A stretch of DNA of 64,000 nucleotides from Halpernia humi (lineage in GTDB: Bacteria > Bacteroidota > Bacteroidia > Flavobacteriales > Weeksellaceae): assembly GCF_900108025.1 (NCBI RefSeq), contig NZ_FNUS01000002.1, forward strand, positions 310,001 to 374,000, given 5' to 3'. The notes below the pieces were generated by a model, which saw only the letters and a program-made list of their open reading frames with translations, did not search any database and was not told the DNA's origin. The number at the start of each line of letters is the position of its first letter. Positions within the stretch are counted from its first letter, which is position 1. Positions 58,543 through 64,000 of this stretch are shown here, piece by piece. The translations under genes were made by a program, and so were the position numbers.

Positions 58543-60297
58543 ATGAAAAATTTAGACAGAAGAACAAAAATATTACTGGTTGTTTCCCTTTTGGTAGGCT
58601 TACTTTTAGGTGCGTTATTTTTCGGTGGAAGTTCTAAAACAGAAGAAACTACCGTAAAATCTACCACAGAAACTAAAAAAGCGGAAGTGTGGACATGTTC
58701 TATGCATCCACAAATCAGACAGTCCGGACCGGGACATTGCCCGATTTGCGGAATGGATTTAATTCCATTAGAATCATCAGATAATCTCGTCGATCCAGAC
58801 GCTATCACAATGTCGCCATCTGCAATGATTTTAGCCGGAATTTCGACGTACAGAGTTGGTTTTTCAGATGGAATAAAAGATATTCCATTAAATGGAAAAA
58901 TTGAAGTAAACGACAAAAAAGTGTACAGCCAATCGTCCCATATTCCTGGTCGGATAGAAAAAATTCAGGTGACTTATGAAGGCGAATATGTGCAGAAAGG
59001 CCAGTTGGTGGCAAACGTTTATTCACCGGAATTATCCAGCGCACAGCAGGAATTATTGGAAGCCTATTCTGTAAAAGATATGCAGCCGCAGTTGTACCAA
59101 TCTGTGCGGACAAAATTAAAAAACTGGAAAATTTCTGACGCTTCCATTAATGCCATTATTTCTTCTAGAAAAATTCGGGAATCTTTCCCAATTTTCGCAG
59201 ATGTTTCAGGTTATGTGGTGAAAAAAAATGTTGAGTTGGGCGATTATGTGCAGCGAGGACAAACATTATTTGATGTGGCAGATTTATCTTCGGTTTGGGT
59301 TTTATTTGAAATTTATGAATCGGATATGAATTGGATTAAAAAGGGAGATGTCGTTAATTATACCGTCGCTTCTTTGCCAGGTGAAAAATTTTCTGGCAGA
59401 ATATCCTTTATTGACCCATTCATCAATCCAACCACAAGAGTGGCGAATGCTCGTGTTGAAATTTCAAATCCCGGATTAAAATTTAAACCCGCGATGTTTG
59501 TTTCCGGAAATGTTGAGGCAAAAATTGCAAGCAACAAAGCCATTATTAGCGTGCCAAAAACCGCCGTGATGTGGACGGGAAAACGTTCCGTGGTATATGT
59601 TCAAACCAATACAGATAAAGGCTCATCTTTCAAATTACGCGAAGTAACGTTAGGACCGCAATTGGGAGACGATTACATCATCCAAGACGGTTTATCTGCA
59701 GGTGAAGAAGTGGTAGAAAACGGAACTTTTAATGTTGATGCGGCCGCGCAATTAGCGGGAAAACCAAGTATGATGAATCAAAAAGAGGAAGTGAAAGGTC
59801 ACACCGTTGATACCGACAAAGTAGTTTTAAAAAATGATAAAGTAGCGGATAATGCAGAAATTAATAAAAATCTGCAACCACTTTACAGAAATTATTTTGC
59901 TTTGACAGATGCTTTGACTAAAGATGATTTTAGTAGGGCTAAAGTGGCGCTTCTAAAATTTGATAAAGAAATTGCCCAAGTCGATAGTCAAGTTTTTTCT
60001 ACAAGTTCCTTAAAAGTTTGGAATAATTATAAAAGTAAACTAAACAACGAGACGAAATATGCCGTGAAATTGAAAGATATTGAAAAATTAAGAACAAAGT
60101 TTGAAGCAATCGCTAACGTGATGATTGATTTAACAAAAGCCTTCAAACCACTGGATGAAAGCACTTACGTTCAATTCTGCCCGATGGCAAATAACAACAA
60201 AGGCGCAACCTGGTTAAGCGATAAAAAAGAAATTGTAAATCCTTATCTCGGTAAGAAAATGCTGACTTGCGGTAGTACAAAACAAGTTTTAAAATAA
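58543..60297 (+). CDS. cusB: RND periplasmic adaptor (CusB type) with HMBD and C-terminal DUF3347
   Basis: 584 residues. After an N-terminal transmembrane anchor (KILLVVSLLVGLLLGALFF) comes a Cys/Met/His-rich heavy-metal binding module, [25 protein letters not shown] (about 50-74). The adaptor core (about 95-430) has the lipoyl/barrel-sandwich halves (PGRIEKIQVTYEGEYVQKGQLVANVYSPEL) and the beta-barrel region. The C-terminal about 140 residues are a DUF3347 domain ending FCPMANNNKGATWLSDKKEIVNPYLG and MLTCG. The fusion of adaptor with DUF3347 ties this domain directly to copper efflux. Follows cusC by 2 bases. Confidence 0.93.
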   Translation: MKNLDRRTKILLVVSLLVGLLLGALFFGGSSKTEETTVKSTTETKKAEVWTCSMHPQIRQSGPGHCPICGMDLIPLESSDNLVDPDAITMSPSAMILAGISTYRVGFSDGIKDIPLNGKIEVNDKKVYSQSSHIPGRIEKIQVTYEGEYVQKGQLVANVYSPELSSAQQELLEAYSVKDMQPQLYQSVRTKLKNWKISDASINAIISSRKIRESFPIFADVSGYVVKKNVELGDYVQRGQTLFDVADLSSVWVLFEIYESDMNWIKKGDVVNYTVASLPGEKFSGRISFIDPFINPTTRVANARVEISNPGLKFKPAMFVSGNVEAKIASNKAIISVPKTAVMWTGKRSVVYVQTNTDKGSSFKLREVTLGPQLGDDYIIQDGLSAGEEVVENGTFNVDAAAQLAGKPSMMNQKEEVKGHTVDTDKVVLKNDKVADNAEINKNLQPLYRNYFALTDALTKDDFSRAKVALLKFDKEIAQVDSQVFSTSSLKVWNNYKSKLNNETKYAVKLKDIEKLRTKFEAIANVMIDLTKAFKPLDESTYVQFCPMANNNKGATWLSDKKEIVNPYLGKKMLTCGSTKQVLK

Positions 60298-60395
60298 CTG
60301 TTAATAATCGATCTAAATAAAATACCGTTAATCATAAAAATGCCAATTTAACAATTGATTAAAAAGAAAATAGACTGTATATAAAACCATTAATA

Positions 60396-61643
60396 ATGAA
60401 TAATCTTTCTCAAATAATCCACCAATATAAAGCCGATAGCGAAAGTGTTTACAATACTTGGTTTATAGAAAATGACGAAAGATTAAAAGCCTTCCGTACC
60501 ATTAGACGTGGCGTTTTGCAGGTGATAGAAGATATTAAAAACAAAACTTTCCCCAATGATTTTAAAGGAAGTAGTTTAGAATTTGTATTGAGTTGCATCG
60601 CGGAACAAAAACAGGTTTTTGTCGGTATTTCCCATCCGTTTTACTGGAAGCCAAAATTAAGGATTCCCGATATTTATGAAAATCAGAATAACAAGATCGC
60701 CTTTGGACAATTTCTGGAAAACTGCATCAACGCAAAATCCGAAGAACAGGCTTTAAAAGAAATAGTAAAATTAGATGAACTCAAAATAAAAGGACTTGGT
60801 CCCGCAGTTGGAAGTATTTTGTATTTCCTGCATCCAACGTGGTTTCCGCCATTTAATACGGCGATTCTTAACGGGTTTAATTATCTTTTTAATGACAAAA
60901 AGAAATTGGGAAGTTGGACGGAATATTTAAAGATCAGGGAAATTTTAAAGCAAACCAATATTAAACACAAGGATGAACTTTCGAATGATTTGGGCGCGAT
61001 CGCAGGATTGTGTTTTGAGGTTGGTTCGCAGAAAATGTTGATTGGAAATGATGAATATTTAAGTGAAATAGAACGCACAAAATTTGAAAAAAATATTCTT
61101 AAAAGGCAAAAAGAAAATCAGGAAGAAAAATTAGCAGAAAATCTACACGATGAGATGCAATACCATTTGCTTAAGATTGGAATTTCTCTCGGTTTTGACG
61201 TTACGCCTGCAAGTAATGATAAGAGCAAATCTTTTGGCGGGCAAAGTTTTTCCTTTATTTCCCTCAATAAATTTCCTGAACTCAATTGTGATAAGGAAAC
61301 ACAAAATACCATTAAATTAATAGATGTTTTGTGGTTTAAAAAAGGAACCAACAAAATTATCGGTGCGTTCGAAGTCGAAAAAAGCACGAGCATTTATTCT
61401 GGAATTTTGCGTCTGTCAGATTTGTATTTCAGTATTTCCGATGGTGAAGAAGTTTTTTATATTATAATTCCGAACAGCCGGGAAAAAGACGTCATACAGC
61501 AATTAAATAGACCATCGATAAAAAATTCAAAAATTATCATTAAATACATCCTTTTTACGGAATTAAAAACCAACTGCGACGCCATCTGCAAATTCGGAAC
61601 CGACCATTCTATAATGGACAAAATAGCAAAATCATGTTTTTAG
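60396..61643 (+). CDS. Putative two-domain nuclease, HhH-like N-terminus and PD-(D/E)xK-like C-terminus
   Basis: 415 residues, not recognised by family. Residues about 128-155 (LKIKGLGPAVGSILYFLHPTW, then PPFNT) look like a helix-hairpin-helix glycosylase-type turn. The C-terminal half holds LIDVLWFKKG (about 308) and GAFEVEKSTSIYSGILRLSDL (about 323-343), a possible PD-(D/E)xK core (D, then E-V-E-K), followed by a hydrophobic strand (VFYIIIPNSRE). It could be a type II restriction-like nuclease without its methylase, or a related factor. It stands alone in the copper cluster, about 100 bases after cusB, and its end overlaps a truncated copy of the TRASH/YHS gene. Confidence 0.5.
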   Translation: MNNLSQIIHQYKADSESVYNTWFIENDERLKAFRTIRRGVLQVIEDIKNKTFPNDFKGSSLEFVLSCIAEQKQVFVGISHPFYWKPKLRIPDIYENQNNKIAFGQFLENCINAKSEEQALKEIVKLDELKIKGLGPAVGSILYFLHPTWFPPFNTAILNGFNYLFNDKKKLGSWTEYLKIREILKQTNIKHKDELSNDLGAIAGLCFEVGSQKMLIGNDEYLSEIERTKFEKNILKRQKENQEEKLAENLHDEMQYHLLKIGISLGFDVTPASNDKSKSFGGQSFSFISLNKFPELNCDKETQNTIKLIDVLWFKKGTNKIIGAFEVEKSTSIYSGILRLSDLYFSISDGEEVFYIIIPNSREKDVIQQLNRPSIKNSKIIIKYILFTELKTNCDAICKFGTDHSIMDKIAKSCF

Positions 61644-61897
61644 GCTTTATGGTAAACAATGCCTATATGGGCAAAAAACAGTTAGAAGTAAAATATGACG
61701 GAAAAACGTACTACGGCTGTTGCGCAGATTGCCAGAAAAAAGTCCCGACAGAAGAAACTGCAAGAACAGCATACGATCCAATTTCTAAAAAACCCGTGGA
61801 TAAATCATTAGCCATTATTGCTAAATCTGACGAAAACGATGCCGTAGTTTATTTTGAAAATGAAACAAATTATAAGGAATATTTTCAGAAAAATTAG
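61634..61897 (+). pseudogene. Truncated copy of the TRASH/YHS-like gene
   Basis: The 87-residue frame matches residues about 52 to the end of the complete protein at 52482 (from MVNNAYMGKK on, with few changes such as VPTEET for IPTDET), but lacks the lipoprotein signal and the first Cys box. The remaining TYYGCCADCQKK finger is intact. An in-frame ATG at 61634 or 61649 may allow a cytoplasmic short protein. The left half was apparently replaced when the nuclease-like gene came in; the similarity starts inside the end of that gene. Confidence 0.65.
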
Positions 61898-61990
61898 AGT
61901 TAAAATGTCAATTAATTACTACTATATCTTGTTAAATTAAAAAACTGATATTTATTACTTTTCGTATGTTAATTATACATTCAGTTTCAA

Positions 61991-61998
61991 GTATCTTT
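61991..61998 (+). promoter_or_regulatory. -7 element before the second HYC gene
   Basis: TATCTTTG, identical to the box before the first copy at 41831. Confidence 0.5.
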
Positions 61999-62012
61999 GT
62001 AAAAATTTTCTA

Positions 62013-62390
62013 TTGAAAAAATTTCTAATCATATTGCTCACTTTCTTCTATTTCGGGACTTCTTCCGGGATGGTTTACAAGTTGCACCAATGTTTTGAAA
62101 ATATTTCAATATATGCGGGGAACTCGAATGAGAACTGTCCGCTTTGTAAAACTAAAAAGAAAGGAGATTGCTGTAAAACAACGTTTAAAATAGTTAAGAC
62201 AGATCCTGCGCATCACGCCGATCTTCTGAAAATTGATTTCTTAAAATATCGTGCTTTACTTCCTGAAACAGTTTATTTAAATCCTCTTTTTCAAAAGTCT
62301 CTTGCGTACGATTCTTCGGTTCTTATCAACGCACCGCCTAATTTTAGGGGAGTTGCTCTTTTCATTAGCCATTGTAATTTTAGAATTTAG
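62013..62390 (+). CDS. HYC_CC_PP family protein, second copy
   Basis: 125 residues from a TTG start at 62013. Same plan as 41848: signal or anchor (FLIILLTFFYFGTSSG), HQC in place of HYC (KLHQCFEN), Cys cluster CPLCKTKKKGDCCK, and a late NAPPNFRG. The change of HYC to HQC, and other substitutions, show divergence from the first copy. Followed by a DUF3347 gene as in the first block. Confidence 0.82.
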   Translation: MKKFLIILLTFFYFGTSSGMVYKLHQCFENISIYAGNSNENCPLCKTKKKGDCCKTTFKIVKTDPAHHADLLKIDFLKYRALLPETVYLNPLFQKSLAYDSSVLINAPPNFRGVALFISHCNFRI

Positions 62391-62490
62391 AATTTATTGC
62401 ATCCTTTTTTTTATTTAAAGGATGAAAAGTCATGTCTTGGAATTCTATTTCCAACAATTATTTAATTCAAAAAATCTAAAATTTATTATA

Positions 62491-62961
62491 ATGAAAAAAT
62501 TAATTTTCACATCCGTATTATCCATATTTTCAATTTTTAATTTATCTGCTCAAACAAATGATGCGTCTATTTCAAAATTGTATCAAAATTATTTAAGTAT
62601 CACAACTGCATTAACAGCAGATAACTCCAACGAAGCCTCAAAAAATGCAGACTTATTTTTAAAGTCTGCCGCAATGGTAGATTACAAAGTTTTATCTGAA
62701 GGTAATCTCGATATTTTGCGAACAGATGCTACCAAAATCGCAGAAAGCCGAAGCATTGAAACCCAAAGAGAATCTTTTGGTAAACTTTCAAAAAATATGA
62801 TCTGGTTAACCAAAAAATTTAAACTGGCAGATGAATCTGTATTTATAATGTATTGCCCAATGGTTGATGCAAGTTGGTTAAGTGCAGAAAAAGTAGTTAA
62901 AAATCCTTTCTACGGCAGTTCTATGCTTTCTTGTGGAAGTGTAAAATCTGAAATTAAATAA
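62491..62961 (+). CDS. DUF3347 protein, second copy of the HYC-linked type
   Basis: 156 residues from the ATG at 62491, signal peptide to LSAQ. It is the paralogue of 42318 (shared DASISKLYQNY, MVDYKVLSEGNLDILR and ESRSIETQRESF), with the closing [26 protein letters not shown]; the TCG motif is changed to SCG. It lies between HYC copy 2 and oxidase copy 2, with 2 bases to the oxidase start. Confidence 0.88.
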   Translation: MKKLIFTSVLSIFSIFNLSAQTNDASISKLYQNYLSITTALTADNSNEASKNADLFLKSAAMVDYKVLSEGNLDILRTDATKIAESRSIETQRESFGKLSKNMIWLTKKFKLADESVFIMYCPMVDASWLSAEKVVKNPFYGSSMLSCGSVKSEIK

Positions 62962-62963
62962 TT

Positions 62964-64000
62964 ATGAATAATTATAAACGATATATTTTTAAAGCATTTG
63001 CGCTCTTGTATTTACTTTTTTATGTAAATGGATATTCTCAAGAAATGAAAATGTCTGAAAATAAAGCAGTAAAAAATAGTAACGATACCCAAGTTTCTTT
63101 CGGTGGAAAAACAGTGCGCTATGATTTATATGTAAGAGATACCCTTGTTACTTTTAATGGACATACGAGTCGTGCAATCTTCACAAATGGCAAATTACAG
63201 GCGCCAACTCTTTATTTTACAGAAGGAGATACGGCTGAAATATATTTGCATAATCAGTTAAAAAAAGAAAATACCGGTTTGCACTGGCACGGAGTGATAT
63301 TGCCCAATGAGATGGACGGCGTTCCGTATTTAACTACAAAAGAGGTAAAACCTGGAGAAACCCATCTTTATAAATTTAAAATTTCCCAAAACGGCACCTA
63401 TTGGTATCATTCTCATGAAGGCACGCAGGAACAGATCGGGATGAATGGGATTTTGGTTTTCAAGAAAAGGGAAAGTCAGCCAGAAACAGTTTTTGCAGCG
63501 GATATTCCTGTTTTGTTGGGAGATTGGGCAGCCAAAAATCCTAACCAGATTATGCGAAGACTTCACATGGACCAAACAGATTGGTACGCCATCAAAAAAG
63601 GTACTGTGCAAAGTTATTCTGAAGCCATTGGAAAAGGACATTTTAAAACAAAACTTCTAAACGAGTGGAAAAGAATGGAAGCGATGGATGTGAGTGATGT
63701 TTATTACAATAATTTTCTTATTAATGGTGAAATTTCTTCGGATTATAAAAATCTAAAAGCCGGTGATAAAGTTAGGCTCCGTGTCGCCAATGGTGCATCC
63801 TCTTCTTATTTTTGGTTAAATTATGGTGGCGGGAAAATCACAGTTATCGGAAGTGATGGTAATGAAGTAGAACCGGTAGAAGTAGATCGATTAATTGTGG
63901 GCGTTTCGGAATCTTATGATATTGAAGTGACTGTTCCTGAAAACAAAAGTTTTGAATTCCGCGCGACGTCGGAAGACAGACAGGGTCATGCTTCACTTTA
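62964..64000 (+). CDS. Multicopper oxidase, second copy (3' end cut by window edge)
   Basis: ATG at 62964; the frame is open to the right edge (345 residues). Signal peptide (to GYSQ), then the first two cupredoxin domains with HWHG (about 107-110) and WYHSHEGTQEQ (about 150-160). WYHSH and later FRATSEDRQ parallel the first copy at 43031. Third-domain motifs (HPMHLHGH, HCHILYH) and any barrel domain lie beyond 64,000. The third block of the repeated HYC - DUF3347 - oxidase set. Confidence 0.9.
   Translation, partial: MNNYKRYIFKAFALLYLLFYVNGYSQEMKMSENKAVKNSNDTQVSFGGKTVRYDLYVRDTLVTFNGHTSRAIFTNGKLQAPTLYFTEGDTAEIYLHNQLKKENTGLHWHGVILPNEMDGVPYLTTKEVKPGETHLYKFKISQNGTYWYHSHEGTQEQIGMNGILVFKKRESQPETVFAADIPVLLGDWAAKNPNQIMRRLHMDQTDWYAIKKGTVQSYSEAIGKGHFKTKLLNEWKRMEAMDVSDVYYNNFLINGEISSDYKNLKAGDKVRLRVANGASSSYFWLNYGGGKITVIGSDGNEVEPVEVDRLIVGVSESYDIEVTVPENKSFEFRATSEDRQGHASL

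Overview
The window is AT-rich DNA from a member of the Bacteroidota, class Flavobacteriia, most likely Weeksellaceae (the Chryseobacterium/Kaistella/Cloacibacterium neighbourhood). This rests on flavobacterial -33/-7 promoters (TTTG, 18-19 bases, TAnnTTTG), a type IX secretion C-terminal domain, the lineage-typical gene order bamD - omega subunit - coaBC - DUF4835 - recN, the long form of NusB, a DUF3276 PUR protein, DUF5687 and DUF4846 proteins, and bacillithiol synthesis. The genus is an inference; no rRNA gene is present.

Positions 1 to about 36,800 read as ordinary chromosome. In order they hold a TatD-type hydrolase (cut by the window edge), a TetR regulator, the bamD to recN cluster, an ABC exporter pair, an HNH-like protein, fumC, a toxin-antitoxin pair, bshB1, tRNA-His, a DsrE protein facing a TsdA-like dihaem cytochrome, a PUR protein, an ABC exporter, nusB - DUF1573 - yajC, an amino acid permease, dtd with a Rieske-like lipoprotein, greA - HIT - clpX, a T9SS cargo protein with a TlpA-like thioredoxin, tRNA-Met, degenerate or small genes, HMG-CoA reductase, a DUF4846 lipoprotein, an ABC-F ATPase, and DUF6671 with Sua5. 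Several intergenic regions carry short repeats, including two copies of a structured repeat family.

At about 36,810 to 37,005 the character changes. A fragment shaped like a tRNA 3' end, followed on its own strand by a terminator, sits beside three 10-bp phased repeats. I read this as one end of an integrated element.

From 37,300 to the right edge nearly everything concerns copper (or silver) handling. There is a Cys-rich secreted protein, an AraC regulator with an HMA-like N-terminus, SHOCT and DUF5676 membrane proteins, a second APC permease, an HMA chaperone, HYC_CC_PP proteins, five DUF3347 modules, two multicopper oxidases, a haem-binding protein, an ion channel, a DUF4396 protein, a Cu+ P-type ATPase, a DUF305 protein, TRASH/YHS-like Cys proteins, and a complete CusA-TolC-CusB efflux system. 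A likely scheme (inference): the ATPase exports Cu+ from the cytoplasm, the oxidase converts Cu+ to Cu2+ in the periplasm, DUF3347, HYC and Cys/Met-rich proteins bind or hand over the metal, and CusCBA expels it across the outer membrane.

The island shows internal duplication. The HYC - DUF3347 - multicopper oxidase block occurs twice (41.8-45.6 kb and 62.0 kb to the edge), and the TRASH/YHS-like gene occurs once complete and once truncated. The truncated copy abuts a nuclease-like gene that looks like a passenger. The second oxidase runs off the right edge.
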